64,000 nt of DNA, taken from positions 12,538,501 to 12,602,500 of the forward strand of contig CM049410.1 in the NCBI GenBank assembly GCA_026929865.2, read 5' to 3'. The notes under the pieces were generated by a model. It ran no database searches. It saw only the letters and a program-made list of their open reading frames with translations, and had not been told where the DNA came from. A program made the position numbers and the translations under genes. Of the stretch, positions 12,291-25,700 are shown one piece after another. The stretch comes from Hyperoplus lanceolatus. Taxonomy: Eukaryota > Chordata > Actinopteri > Uranoscopiformes > Ammodytidae. The first letter of the stretch is position 1. Each line of letters begins with the position of its first letter.

Positions 12291-12915
12291 TTACTTCTTC
12301 ACGACCTGGATAACGTCCTCGTGCTCCATGATGTGCGTTAGGCCGACCCTCTGAGGGCTGTACTTGGTACTGGTTCCCTGGAAGAAAAACGGGCAATATA
12401 CTTCAGATCACACGTACATGCATAGCCAACACAGTGTCCCTGTTCATTAATATATACTGTACAATATCAAATATAAGTTATATCAGTTTATTATTTTGTC
12501 ACAGACAAAGGAATGAATCTACCTCAAAGTGTTTTATCATGACCGTAAAATCATTCTTTTGGGAATCATTTCACACCCAAGCAGCTAAAAAAAGAAGGGT
12601 AAAGCAGTATGTGTGTTTCAGGTCCCCAATCTGTGATTGTTTCTGTATCTTGTTTATTCTACTCTGAAGTTTTTCAATTCTATAGGACAAGGGTCAAATT
12701 CGAGTTTGATTTGCAATGGTCATTGCCTCTGAACACCCAACCTTACTTACCCAAACCAGGGCATATTTGAACTGTCCGACTAAGGTTCTGTGGATTCGAT
12801 GGCACTGTGGGTAGGAAAATGAAACGGGGAGATTTTGAAACATATCATACAGCATATCACAATTTAATTATTCATGTACAAATAAAATGAAACTAAATGT
12901 CTTATCTTTATATCA

Positions 12916-12968
<53 letters not shown>

Positions 12969-15900
12969 ACCACATGTTCTACACTGGCTCCCCTTCTCAT
13001 AATGATGGCATCATTGAAGTCTGGGCGCTCTAATGGTACAAGGAGGAATTGAAAAATCTATTAATTTTTGAAGAAAACGATTCATGTGCACGTGAAATAT
13101 GAAAAAATAAATAAAATAAAAGTATATTTGTACCTCCTCTTTTCTTAGTATAAATGCAAATCAGAGCCAGGTATTCCCACATCGTCTCCAAAAGGTAATC
13201 CAGGTTCAAACTCATGCCACAACTGAAATATACACAGGGACAAAGAAGAGGTGGTTTGACAAAGGTCAACTGTTGAAGAAGGAAGGTGTCGGCCTCCAAC
13301 CAAGACTGATGATCTTCACATAAATACATCTCACCTGATGACAACACTGTTAGGTCTGCGAGCCAGGCGGTCCACCTCCTCGATGGAGATTTGATCCACC
13401 TTGTTGTACACCTGTAAACACCACAAATAATTTGAGGGAGAAAAAGAGACTCCATACAAATGAACACAAGCTTTAAAAACAAAACCAAAGAACAGCAAAG
13501 CTAGAGAGATTTTGCAAGACCTCACAACTACATGTGTGATTTTGTTAACTAATTACTGGAAAGTATCTTTGGACTCAGACATTGGTTTCTGAGCAGGTAC
13601 AATTTTTAGTATCAAGGCTTTGACCAAACCCCGGTAATAAATACCAACGTACATAAAGGCAAGGCATGTAAACTCTGTTCCCAACGAGGACATCGATGAA
13701 CTCGTCTGGCGTGCTGTCCTCCCTGAAAAGAACTTCTGCGTTAAACATTTCTGAGAGGAGGGGTTAAAGAAATGGTCCAAATATTGCAGTGACTTATTGA
13801 CAGGTCCATGAATGTGAAAAAGGAGGGACTGAAAAGTCAGGAATAAGCGGCCTCTGGTGTAGGATACTGTATTCGTGAAGGATGAGCTGAACGAGCTTCT
13901 CGGAGCACATGGTGAGAGGAACCATGGAGTTGTAGGAGAGGCCACCGCCTTTCTTGGGCTACGAAAAAGACAAATCACACATATTTGACTAAGTTTAGTA
14001 AAAAAAAAAATACCAGTGTACCATTCCTGGAGACAACAAGCTAGTGTGGACATTTTGCAAGTCATACAAGGGATTTCTGTTTGTGCTCAAAGCCCATTAA
14101 AGGGATAATAATAAAAAATGTACCTTGAAATAAATATTTGGCTTCTCCCTGTTGAGTCTGATTCCCACCGACTCCAACTCTTTTTCTAGAAGTTCTCTAG
14201 AAAGACAGAGACGTTATTAGAAGGCAAGACTTACTTGATGCGAGAATTCATACTATATCAGAGTTTCTGCAGGTGTCAACAAATTATAATTAAAACTTTA
14301 ATACCTATTGAAAACCATTATGAATGCAATTTAAGACCTATTTCGAATCCATACAGGGAAAAATAAATGTGTAATGAAAGAAATGTGGAGTGCCTCAATT
14401 ACTTGTAAAGTAATGAAGTTATTCTCATTCAATATGAATTATTTGGTTTGTTGTTTTGTTCCAGCGTCACAACACATTTTTCCCAAATGTGTATTCATTA
14501 TTTATTTATTGAAAGCAACTTTACAAACGTATGGGGAGTTTCAAAATCCAAATTAGGAAATGAGACTTTTTGAAGACCCGCAGAAACCTTGTATAACCTT
14601 CAGACCCCTTGCTTAAAGACACACACACACACACACACAGTGGGCGTCACACACCTCTGAACATCTCCTTTGGTGGCGTCCAACATCATGATGACTACGT
14701 CCGCTGTCCTGGCAACAGCAATGACTTGCCGACCTCTACCCTTACCTATGAAAAAGAGTCAGGGTGTTACAATCACTATTTTTTTTATGGATTATCTCTT
14801 ATTATACATTAAAAATTCTGATATGACAACACAATAACAGAATAGATATACCACAGATCTCCAGTGTCTGCTTACTCTGGGTTTGATGAAATCAAAAAAC
14901 TTCAACATGAAGCTTAAGCCTACCTTGGGCGGCACCCTCAATGATTCCCGGCAGATCTAGCAGCTGGACGTTTGCCCCTTTGTACTGAAGAGAAACAATA
15001 ACAATGTAAATCCCACACATTGTTACACACTGTTTAAACCAGCTGCAAGTGGTGTGCACGTGCGCACCTCTATGACACCGGGTATGCAGGTGAGGGTGGT
15101 GAACTCATAGGAAGCAGCTTCACTGGCTGTTGATGTCATCAAACTGAGGAAGGTGGACTGCAAGAAACAACAGAGGATAAGATAGGAGCAACTGTTTATG
15201 TGGGTTTTAGTATGCATTATACATATTCATTACATGATTTGAAACATGGTAATGAAAGTTTAAAAAAAAATCTTATCAGATCCAGACACAAAAACACATC
15301 CGATGTAGTGCCTTCATCGACGTACCTTACCAACAGAGGGGAAACCGATAAGAGCAACACGAGCATCTCCTGATTTCATAACATCAAAGCCCTCTCCTTT
15401 GGCCCCCGCATTCTTGGAGGGCTCCAAGAGCTGGGCTCTGTACTTGGCTAGCTTCGCCTTGAGCAAACCTAGATGGTACTCAGTGGCTGGAGGGATAAAA
15501 GAAAAATAATGTGACTCAAAAGTATTACAAGTAGGGAGTCTGACTCCACAATAATGTAGGCCAGAAGTAAAGAAAGGTCGCTATAATACTGTAACACCAG
15601 CGCCACATTGGAGTTTATTTTAATACAAATTTAGCATATTAGATATTTCTTTAAAAATAATAAAAAAAGCTATGGTGAGGAGTGTTACTTTAAATCTAGT
15701 AGCAGTTGTCAACTTACTGGGCCTTTTAACACTTATTGACGTGTCCTTCTGTGACACAACACAACACTGACAACTTACACTGTCACAACAACACACATCA
15801 AAAAACATTAAAATAATTAAAACACACACTTCTATAAATAAAAAATATATAAAATAATTAAAATAAATCGGTAAAGAATAATAAAAATCAAACAGTTTCA

Positions 15901-16148
15901 AAATGTAAACAAAGAAAAAACAAAATCATACAACACACACCATTATAAAGAAATAATACAAATACATAAAAACAAATGACAAACATTTAAAAAATGTTTG
16001 ATAAAACAAAATAATAGTCACATCTGGCTACAGGCTCGTTCATAGTATAGCTAACAGTTAGCCTCGCAACTTCCCCTCTCTTACCTTTGTTTTTCTGTGT
16101 CCGACCGATTTCTCGCTCTATTTCCGCGATTTTATCCAAGATTCCCAT
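12291..16148 (-). CDS. drg2: DRG2, developmentally regulated GTP-binding protein 2
   Basis: Thirteen coding exons, read as 16085-16148, 15326-15486, 15068-15157, 14924-14984, 14655-14745, 14124-14196, 13868-13958, 13653-13750, 13335-13411, 13134-13222, 12971-13029, 12751-12804 and 12291-12377. They join in phase at GT/AG sites to 364 aa, the length of human DRG2. The start [16 protein letters not shown] matches the DRG2 N terminus and separates it from DRG1. GTPase motifs are in order: G1 GFPSVGKS (69-76), G3 DLPG (115-118), G4 NKVD (246-249), G5 SCGM (269-272). A TGS domain follows from about residue 290 and the protein ends VVKK. Known role: a cytosolic OBG-class GTPase that binds the DFRP2/RWDD1 partner and associates with translating ribosomes. 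It is divergent from gfer. CA or GT repeats lie just inside two introns (after 12971 and 14655). Nothing is broken. Confidence 0.97.
12919..12964. repeat. (GT)n microsatellite in drg2 intron 11
   Basis: An uninterrupted 46-bp GT tract. On the drg2 sense strand it reads (CA)n and begins within seven bases of the 5' splice site GTAAGT. Confidence 0.95.
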
Positions 16149-16682
16149 TGTGGCAAGTGAGTCGGGCTGTAACTACACTGTCAGGGAGAAAGAATAAAAA
16201 CAGAAACGTGTCATCGTACAGTTGTTAGCATTGATAGCCCGCCCGGCTAACCAGAGGGACTCGAATATCAGATGACAAAGCGCAATAAAACAACGATTCA
16301 ATACATTTCAATGTAAACGAGCATCCACTTTCAACGCAAGTAATGTCAATATATTAAAATGTTGTTTACACTTTGACAGACGCTACTCTTCGGAGCATGC
16401 AGCAAGGACCAGAGACATCACAGACCGGAACACGTCCCGTGCCCGATCAAACGTCCGGCGGAAACCATAGGCGGAAACAAGGAAACTCACACTCGCGGAT
16501 ATTTTGTCCCACGTATCCTTATCGCTCACTTCAACCGGGAAATGCGTTGCATCACTATACCTCTGTCCGACTGAAATATGTGTCCAGGTCCAGTCAAAGT
16601 TAGCCGGGTTTCAACAGAAGGATACTCTTCCTGACCTGTTTCGATCCGCCGCCTGCAGGACAGTCTTGGCTGTATAACGAAT
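16149..16682. promoter_or_regulatory. Shared head-to-head promoter interval, drg2 / gfer
   Basis: Only 534 bp separate the two divergent start codons. The interval has several CpG-containing segments and no TATA box at a convincing distance. Both genes are broadly expressed in other vertebrates, which fits a bidirectional housekeeping promoter, but transcription start sites are not visible from sequence. Open frames crossing it (16373-16603 plus, 16526-16771 minus) look accidental. Confidence 0.5.
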
Positions 16683-18768
16683 ATGGCTGCGCCCTCAGAA
16701 CCCAAGAGTTCATCGGCAGCCTCCAGCAGCCCGCCCGGGATTCCTGGTTTTCCGTTTGCCCTGCCCGTCACACCGCCCGACGGCTCCGGTAAGGAGCAGG
16801 AGCAGACCGGGGGTGTGAAGAAGAAGCCGTGCAGGGCTTGTACTGACTTTAAATCGTGGATGAAGGTTCAGAAGACACAGGCGCCAGCTGCCGCACAGGT
16901 GACGTGAGGAGGTCAAGGAGGGGTGACAGGTTGTTTGGTGCTCTTCCTGAAGGATCTGTGAGATTATTATTTTAACAGTCTTCACTGCTTTTTTAATGGC
17001 TTAACTAGAACATGGTGAATTGATATACTTGTTCAATGTCAAAGACTCTTCCTTAGAGCTTATCTAAAAGTGTGTTATGTCACTAAAGTCAATGTCCCAT
17101 GGTTGTTAGATTGGGTTTCGTCCTGTAGGCTAATGACACTGCCAGAGGCCCTTTGGAGTCCCTGTCCCCAACATTTGGTCCTGGCTGTAGAGCAGAGCAT
17201 TTTTATACACAAAACAATCACGAATCAACATAGATCACTGCTGGTGCATTTCAGGACTAGACTGCATGCCTCCTACTCCTTTGAACTAAACAAAGACAAG
17301 ACTCAAGTTTTGGTTGCTGGTTGTGATCATAATTCAAACTCTGTCATCCATCAACATCTAATATGCAACCCTATGTAAAAAACTACTGTTCACCTGTGTA
17401 ACTGATGCGCCATGTAGCCTCACCACCACACCACCTCAGTCCTGGCCTTCCATCCTCTAATCTACAGAATTCAGTTGAATATTTTATCCATTACTTTTAA
17501 ATCCCTATCTTGCCTAGCTCCACTTTCTTTTAATTCCCTATTCTGAACTGATATCGCTCAGATCAAAATACCAGAAGCTTTTAAAGGTGCCCGGGCCAAG
17601 GCTTAAAAGAAAGGGGCACCATGCTTTTGCTGTTTTAGCTCCTACTCCTGTGGAACAAACTCAATATCAGAGCAGCTGGGCTGAGTCACATTTTTAAAAA
17701 GCTTGAAGGAAAAAAAAACACCAGTACAGACTGATATTTTTATGGTGTTTAGTTGCATATTCTATGAATGATGTATTTTTTTATTAAATATTTTTCATTT
17801 TCCTATCCTCACACACTTGTGTCGTTATGAAGCACTGTGTTACTCTTGGTTCAATGGGTGCTATGGAAATAAAATGTATTATTATTAAATTATTAAACGC
17901 AATAAGCTGCCCTAAGAGTTGTATGGATGACCATCTCATCGCTCTACATACGACTAAATACCAACCACTCTTTTTCATTTTGCAGGTGGCTCAAGCTGGA
18001 GCATCAGACACACAGCAGGATCCAGAGTGTCCACTAGACAGACAGGAGCTGGGGCGTAACACCTGGTCCTTCCTACACACTATGGCAGCGTATTACCCCG
18101 ACCGACCGTCTCCTTCTCAGCAGCAGGAGATGGGCCAGTTCATCAACCTTTTCTCCAAGTTCTTCCCCTGTGATGAGTGTGCAGAAGACCTGAGGAGCAG
18201 GTCAGCTGCTGCTTTTTTATATTCTATACATACACACAGACACTTAGCAGATCACGTATCCACAAAATCCTATGTAATTTGGGGAGTTAGTTGCATGATA
18301 GCAAGCATCTGAAAAAGACCGTTCTTATGACACAGTAAGTATTTGGAACCAATAACAGCAGTTGTCTCTCTTACTATTTTAGACCAGGTTTCCAGAGGCT
18401 TTAAGTTGGAGTAGAATGGGATGAATGGATCTAATCGGGGATGTTGCATGTTGTACCTATGTATCTCTACAAATCATAAACGTCAAGGTCGATATTAAAG
18501 ATGTATTTGTACCCTCCAGCCAGACCTTCTCAAACGTGTTTGTTTAAGTATTAGGAGCCACAGTTTACATAAAGATTTTTTTAAAGCACCATTTCTTCTC
18601 CATAGGTTGAAAACCAATCAGCCCGATACCAGGAGTCGCCACGCTCTATCTCAGTGGTTCTGTCATATCCACAACGGTGTCAATGTCCGACTGGGCAAGC
18701 CCGAGTTTGACTGCTCCCTGGTGGACGAGAGGTGGAAAGACGGATGGAAAGATGGTTCTTGTGACTGA
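16683..18768 (+). CDS. gfer: GFER/ALR, FAD-linked sulfhydryl oxidase (Erv1 family)
   Basis: Three exons, 16683-16898, 17986-18200 and 18606-18768, join in phase at GT/AG sites to 197 aa (human 205). The protein has a low-complexity Ser/Pro N terminus, the CRAC pair (C50, C53), the Erv/ALR fold with [18 protein letters not shown] (93-110), the redox-active FAD-proximal CDEC (C134, C137), the structural pair C163/C180 and the end [11 protein letters not shown], typical of ALR. Known role: with CHCHD4/Mia40 it drives oxidative folding in the mitochondrial intermembrane space, passing electrons from thiols through FAD to cytochrome c or oxygen. The start is the first Met in frame, giving the long form. 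Intron 1 holds a LINE remnant. A human neighbour trio, GFER-SYNGR3-ZNF598, is kept here. Confidence 0.96.
17200..17760 (+). repeat. Degenerate LINE fragment in gfer intron 1
   Basis: Broken frames recall the C-terminal reverse transcriptase region of L2/Rex-type LINEs: [13 protein letters not shown] near 17284-17325, then decayed stretches resembling the 'collapsed to trimmed' tail (CCTACTCCTGTGGAACAAAC at 17641-17660; AAAAAGCTTGAAGG near 17696). Multiple stops make it clearly dead. The clade is a guess from short motifs. Confidence 0.45.
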
Positions 18769-18953
18769 CTGATTACGTCTGCGCTCCTAAGAGGGAATCG
18801 TTCTTCCTGTATCTGCAAAACTTTGAGTAGAAATTCCAACAAAGAGCAGCTCACATCTGTGTTGTGGAGAAACTCTGTGTGGAGAAGGACATGTGGTGCC
18901 TTTTCAAATGGCTTTTCTTGTTTTGTGGTATAGTTAATATCACTGCTTTAGGT

Positions 18954-18959
18954 AATAAA
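18954..18959 (+). promoter_or_regulatory. Candidate gfer polyadenylation signal
   Basis: AATAAA lies 186 nt after the gfer stop, with a second AATAAA at about 18972. The Harbinger-type MITE begins only about 20 bp later, so the element may mark the distal edge of the transcript. Confidence 0.45.
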
Positions 18960-18992
18960 AGTAAAGATACCAAATAAACACATTGTATCTAA

Positions 18993-20010
18993 GGGTGTAT
19001 TCACACATGCTGTGTTTAGTTCGGTTGAAACGAACTCAGGTGCACTTCCACCTTCGGTGCGCATCTTTCAGACAGGTATGAATACAGCAATCGCACTCGG
19101 GGGCGGACCAAACAAACGCTCCGAGACCCAGCTGAAGAGGTGGTCTCGATGCGCTTCAAAACGCACTCTGCTGCAGTTCGTTTGTGGTGTGAATTTGGCC
19201 GGACTCGATCCGACCCAATTGCAGGAAGCACTGCGCCTTTTCTTTCTTTTCTTTTTTAATAAATCGCCATCAGCTTCACATTATGGGAAAGTGTTGTTGT
19301 CGCCATTGTTAGGAAGATTAGTTATGGTTTGACCGGGAGCCCCGAGCGAAAATATTACATTTGATAATGACGCGTGCGGATCAGCGATCAGATGGAGAGG
19401 AGCGTCTCCCGTAGCCTACAGTGCCAACAGGTTCACGCTGCGCTTTGCATGAAGTGTGTGTTTTCATTGTTCTTCCCAACGGGACCGTCAATACTGTCCC
19501 CGTGTCAGTTTGGTGCTGAACTGCGCCAAACTGACACCCAGCTGATACACAGCTTAATCAGCTGTGTTTCAGTTTGAACCTATTCTTCATGCGAGTCGCG
19601 CGTCCAGCAGCAAAAATACAGTAAAAAATATGTTTCACATCGTAGGCTAGAAGCCACATAACGTGGCATTGTCATAGGGCTACATATTATAAACATATGA
19701 AACAACAATAATTTGATGTTTTTCCTCTTTATTTATAGGTTAGATGTAGGCATTTTTATTATTTTTAACCCCATATTATATCAATGATACATTCGCAGTT
19801 TTTACTTCGTTCTTCCTGCTTCTCTCCACCCCAGAATGTCTGTCCAATGAATGAATGACCTTAGATCACGTGTGGTTTTGCTTCGTAATGCTGGTTCACT
19901 TGCAAAAGGGACAATATGAAAGTGAACCACACCAAAAAAAAAAATCTAAATTCTATTTGGTCTGGACCAAAGCAAGTGAACTAACGGACTTTCAATGTGT
20001 GAATACACCC
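18993..20010. mobile_element. PIF/Harbinger-type MITE
   Basis: The ends GGGTGTATTCACACAT and ATGTGTGAATACACCC form a 16-bp perfect inverted repeat, with TAA on each side (18990-18992 and 20011-20013). A 3-bp TWA target and GGG ends fit PIF/Harbinger. The 1018-bp body has no transposase motif; the plus-strand frame 19012-19332 starts inside the repeat and is not a gene. Confidence 0.75.
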
Positions 20011-20013
20011 TAA

Positions 20014-20320
20014 GTGTCTAAAAAAACCTACCCTTTTTAATGTTAGTTATTGGTGACTTTAAAGCATTTGCGATTCAAATGTTTACTTTACTTTACTTTA
20101 CTTTACTGAATTCTTTATCCAATCTTTTCAGGCACAAAATATATTTTAAGTTGACCCTGATTTGTATCCATAAAAATACTGTTTACTGTGACAAATATAT
20201 TTATTTTATAATTGTCATGTCAGTGATTAATTTGAGCTATCATATATGAATGACTTTAAATATATAATTACTCAATGATGACTACAGTGTATTGTTCCAT
20301 TGTAATGCTGCATTACACTG

Positions 20321-20376
<56 letters not shown>

Positions 20377-21928
20377 TGTGGGGGTTATGTTCATTTATTT
20401 GCATAATTCAGTTCTGGAATCCGTGATAACGTAATTTACCAATTATAGATATGATTAAGTGATCATTAATGTTATTCAATAAGTTGAAAAAATTAATTAT
20501 TTTGCTGTTTGTAGCTGCTCAAAAGTAATCATTTGGTTGCGTCTTTCGGGCAAAATCAGCAGTTTTGTGCAACTTTTGGGTCTGGTATGTAATAGGAACT
20601 TGTACGTATTTTCTGACTTTTTTTTATAGACTTCATTACATTAGTGAGTAATTGCACTTAAGCCACGTTACCCTGTGTCTCTGATCTTTAATTTGTTCAT
20701 TTAAGGAACCATAGAGCACCCACATACTCATTGAAACAAGTCTGGTGTTCTGCTGCTATTTGTTTTACTGTTGTCATGAACCTATACTGTTCCAACCTTC
20801 TTTTCAAATACTGGCTTGTTTTGTGTTTGTCTCCTTGAATTAACATTACCCTTTAAATACGGGATTTTAAAAAGGAGATGTCACTGACCTCTAGTGTTGC
20901 GAGCCATGGGTGCACTTTACTGTACAACAGTAAAGTGCACAAATGTGTTGTGTTTTACTTCACTACTGAAGCATTACATTCTGAACTAAATATAGTGTGA
21001 CTGATTCCCATTGATCTATATCCCCAGTGTCTCTTTAAGGAAGAGATTGATTACGATGTAGTAATATTACATTTGTTTTCAGAAGGCATGTGTTGAGTCA
21101 AACTAATTATAAGTATTAGTAAGTATATAAGTATTTCCCAAAACAGCATGGCTGACAAAATAACAGCACATTTCAATAATCATTATCAAAAATCTGGTGA
21201 GGCTCATATGTTTGTGTTGAGTTCATGTGTTAACCGTGATAGTCATTGATGAGGATAATGGTAATTGTTGCATCATAAGTGTCTTGTGAATAAACTGTGT
21301 TGTGTATTCCGGCAGGCTTTTTCACTATGTATTGTTGTCTGTAGCCTAGAGTCCTATGAAGCCTGTTACTGAACTTCTCTAAGACCTCCAGGGTTGTATT
21401 TACCAAATTCACTTGTTCAATGTGTGTGTGTGTGTTTTTATTTTTGGAAACTTAAGGGTTTTAAAAATCTGAGTTTACTGTCCACACATTTAAATGTATT
21501 TGTCGAATGACTCAGTTTTCTTTAAGACCCTACTACATCCACATGACTCTTTCTCTTATTTTGATTCTTCCTTTTGCTTCTGTTAGCGAGGGACAATTGT
21601 CCTCTTTATTTTCTTTGTTGTTTCAATTTGAGTTTGGTGACCTCACATAATACCCATAATGCCTATTCCCATCTTCTAGACTACCAGTCTGCTAGCATTA
21701 ACAAAGCTTATTTTATTGTTATTATTATTATTTAGCCTAATGCACTGTTTTATTTCCCACACATCACGTATGTTTTATTAAATTATTGTTTTTTCCTTTT
21801 TTGTTTTATATTTTTATTCAGTTCTGTGTTTGTGTTCACAGATTTTATTTGCTTAATTTCAGTCGTGAAATGTTCAAATCCTGGTTCAACCATGAGAAGT
21901 TTTTTAAAATTTGGTTTTGAAAAATTAT

Positions 21929-21979
<51 letters not shown>

Positions 21980-22499
21980 CAACCTAACCAGAGTTTTAAT
22001 CACAAAGAATAAATCAAAACACCTTGCCTACAGCCCTGACGTATTGTTATATATATAGCCTATATAATGCCTAGTTTGGTTTATGGATTTTATATATAGT
22101 AGTTTACATATTTTTAGGCAAATCAATGTTATTACTATTCCCCCATACCACAAATTTTCCTCACGGGGTTTTAAAATGTCCTATCCTTGGGCCCCCATTC
22201 AAATAAAGAAAAACACTCCAAAACATCAATAGAAGTGATGATGCAGGCCTGCCTAAAAGGGGCACTCCCTTAATATTGCACATGAGGAATTTTAGAAATG
22301 TAGGCCTACCTCTCCGTCTGTGAAAGCAGTTGTTTGAGGCTCTGAAGGGAGTTTCTAGAGTAAGAACAAAACCCAAATGCCATTGGGCTGTGAGTTTTTA
22401 AATAGCCTAATTCAATATAAGTGGACTATATATTCACTTCTTTATATTATAGGCCTATGTGATATTGGTATGATAGTATTAAATTCTATCTAACCACAC
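20014..22499. other. Intergenic between gfer and syngr3
   Basis: No gene was recognised. It holds a (GT)n tract at 20322-20375, a perfect 14-bp-stem hairpin at 20910-20940 and an (ATT)n tract at about 21936-21979. The sequence becomes GC- and CpG-rich after about 22,500 on approaching syngr3. Confidence 0.5.
20910..20940. repeat. Perfect 14-bp hairpin
   Basis: GTGCACTTTACTGT, a three-base loop ACA, then the exact reverse complement. It is isolated from any recognised element. Confidence 0.8.
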
Positions 22500-22706
22500 T
22501 CTGTAGCGCGGGCACGTCGCATTGCACGCTTTTCTCTATAGGCTACTCGCGGCTTCCTCTGCGCCCGCGCGCCTCTGGGTGCGCGCAGGACCTGTCCCTA
22601 TAGCAGAGAGCAGCAGCAGCAGCAGCAGCATCCATCCTCTGCCGTGGAGGAGCCGCGAGGAGGAGCGCACAGAGAGAGAGAGGTAGAAAAAAGAGAGAGA
22701 GTTAAG
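22500..22706 (+). promoter_or_regulatory. syngr3 promoter-proximal / 5'UTR region
   Basis: A GC- and CpG-rich stretch (GCGCCCGCGCGCC near 22560) in otherwise AT-rich DNA, then eight CAG/CAGCAG units (about 22606-22630) and a GA-rich tract just before the start codon. It fits a CpG-type promoter and leader. The transcription start is not known. Confidence 0.5.
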
Positions 22707-25700
22707 ATGGACGGAGTGGGATCGTTCGGAGCGGGCCGGACCGGGTCCACCATTGACCCAATCGCCTTCGCCAAACAGCCGCAGACCATCCTTAGAGTGC
22801 TGTCCTGGGTGAGAATTGTTTTTTCCCCTTGCTGTTTGTGTGTGTAGTGGGCTATGTGTATGATGCCATATCGCTCTGTTGTCGTGCCTGCGCGAGACCC
22901 GTGACGTGTTCTCACTGCAAATGTGCCACCCCCTTAAATCCAGTGATAATTGATAAGCAGGGTGTGTTAATGGGAACCAACGGAAGGAATGTTTTTATAG
23001 CAGTCTGTTTTGATAGAAATGGAGTAGCGTACAGGGTGTTACCAAGGCCTGGTGGTTCTGACACCATGACCATGAAATTATCTCACTACAGATGTGTGTT
23101 TTTTTTTTGCTGGGGCAGACACTGACCTATCCCCGTAAAAAAAAAATATATAGCCTATATATATATATATATCGTATAGCGTAAATAGTTTTTGTGCTTT
23201 ATAAACGGAGCAGGCCAGACTGGGGTCTGTTAGAAAATGAGCAAGACAGATCCATAGCCTGTTCTTCTCTCAGCCTCCTCCTTCCCGTTATTTCTTGTAA
23301 ACTGGTAGGCTAGTTTTTCTTCTCTAGGCCTACAGTTGCCTACAGCAGTATAGCCTACTATTCACACATTCACCTTTTCATATCGCCAGTTACCCATTTC
23401 TAGCTAATATAACTGATTTACCCTGAGCAGCCGTCGTCCGTTGTCATCCCACCTGTGATTGGTCCGCGATCATCATTACGCACGCATGCAGGGGCCGCCA
23501 CGGAGACGCGTCGTGATCCTGACGTTTGATGTAAAACGCTCGCATCACCTTTGGGTGACACACAGAAGGTCTTCTCTGCCAGTGCAGGGATCTCCGAAAG
23601 ACAAAGGGAGATGGAGATGCCATAGGCGGACATGTGCAGTGCATGAAATAAAAGGTCTCATGACATGTAGCCTAGTGCAGGCTGCACATTAGATAGCCTA
23701 TTAGATGTTTTTTTTCCTTCTAGTGTAGCTATAAAAAAAGATTAACTACAGAGGTCTCTCCATAGTTTGTGAGCCTGTTACAAGGTAAAAAATCCTGCCT
23801 TCAGTAATTGTGGGCTAATGTGCACAAATAATGGATGAATTGCTCATGTTTTCATTAGTGCAAGCCCTGCAATCAAAAATGTACAGCATGTACTTGTAGC
23901 CTTTTTGTACTTTTTATGCTGAAGAAATGTTCCTTGTTATTATTCAAGTACTAATGTAGCCATAGTATATTATTAGATTGTTAATGCTGATTCATAAATG
24001 TGCAAAACAACTTTATATGCATATTGAACAATGGATACTCACCCTGGGGTCAGATGCATCAAATGGAAATACTCAAGTTGTCTTAAACTTGTATGTAACT
24101 ACTACAGTACTCGGAAATGTACATAATGACTCTCTAGAAATAATGTTGATGAAATATATTATTATTACATATTGATGAAATATGCCAATGTCAAAATACA
24201 GTACTGGATAGTTTCCTTTCACATGGGCTCAAAGGAGTATCCCAATTGTTCTAAGCATGCCGTCATAGTTTAAAACCTCTCAGAGAAATCGGTGACAGTT
24301 TCCTCCTTTCATTTGGAGAGGCAAAACTTCGATAACATGGGCAGCTTCATCTTTCCCATTCCCTAAAAGCACCCTAGTGTGTATCTGCTCCGATTATGTC
24401 CACACATGTGATCAGTTTAAAAATGTGGAGCCGGAATAATCCCATTGTGTGTCTCTCCAACATCATATGACCCACGACCCCCACCCCCCAACATGTGAGT
24501 TATGTCTGTGTGTGTATGTATGTATGTGTGTGTGTGTGTGTGTGTCACATGGCCTTATTCTGCCATTGAGTGTTAGTCAGCCGATCAGTGTCAGTGGGTG
24601 AGTATGGAATTGAAAAAAAACACACAGATATTTCATTATGGGATCATAAACCTAAACAAGGCTTACTTATAGATAAAAAATAAGAGAAAAAAAAGAGTAA
24701 AAACTAACAGGGGGAAAATAGCAAGCACTCCAGCGATCTTTATCGCTCTTCCGCTTGTGTTGTATTGCCTCGGGACTGTGTGATTCTTGAGGGGAAGTGA
24801 AGCATCCACCTCCTCAGTCAGAAAGAAAAAGACTGGAAATTAGGTTAATGCTTTTTGGTCCGAGCACGCTCAGAGCAAGAGGCGCTCTCCAGTAGCACAG
24901 TCCTGTTTTGTGAGGGAGACAGTGGGAGAAAGACGGAGATTACGTGTTGATTGTTGTCGTTTGAGTCTTAAAGCTATGGTGCGTAACTTCTGTTGCCCCC
25001 ATGAGGAATTTATTGTAATTACAACAACACTGTCTGTGAATCTACATGAGGTAGGCCTTTGATGATAGCGCATGGGTTTTATCACTTCTGCTGTACGTCC
25101 AGATTTTTTCACAGCAAATCAACAACTGAAACATTCCTTGGGCGCTTCTTGAGCTCCTGCACCAGTGCCGGGGCAAGCGTTACCAGGTGTAACCGCTGTC
25201 ATAGATACAACTCATTTGTAAAGGGCTTGAATGTAACAGACATTCATTTTATATGAAAAAGCTACGCAGTATAGCTTTAATATAATTTTCTCTTTGCCCC
25301 TTTTTCTATTCCCACAGATATTTTCCCTGGTGGTGTTTGCCTCCATCGTGAACGAGGGCTATGTTAACATGGGCAGCGAGCGTCTCCACTGCGTCTTCAA
25401 CAAGAATGGCGACGCGTGCAACTACGGCGTGTTCGTGGGCCTGGTGGGCCTGCTGGCTTGCTCCTTCTTCTTCCTGCTCGACTTCAAGTTCTCCTCCATC
25501 AGCTCGGTCAAGGACAGGAAGAAGGCCATAATGCTTGAGATCGGCTTCTCAGGTGAAGAGGGCAGAATGTTTTTTTTTTATTTGCATTTTTTTTTCTTTT
25601 ACACAAGTAGAAGAAAGAGTCAGGAGGTTTTGGATAAAAGATCTTGAACTCGTGACATTTTGTTGTTGTTAGTCTATGCAGTGTTTCCCACAGGATTTTT

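Noticed and set aside
13030-14065. Minus-strand frames of 152 and 170 codons within drg2
   Set aside because: They are drg2 exons read through into introns or in wrong frames; the spliced model explains the coding parts.
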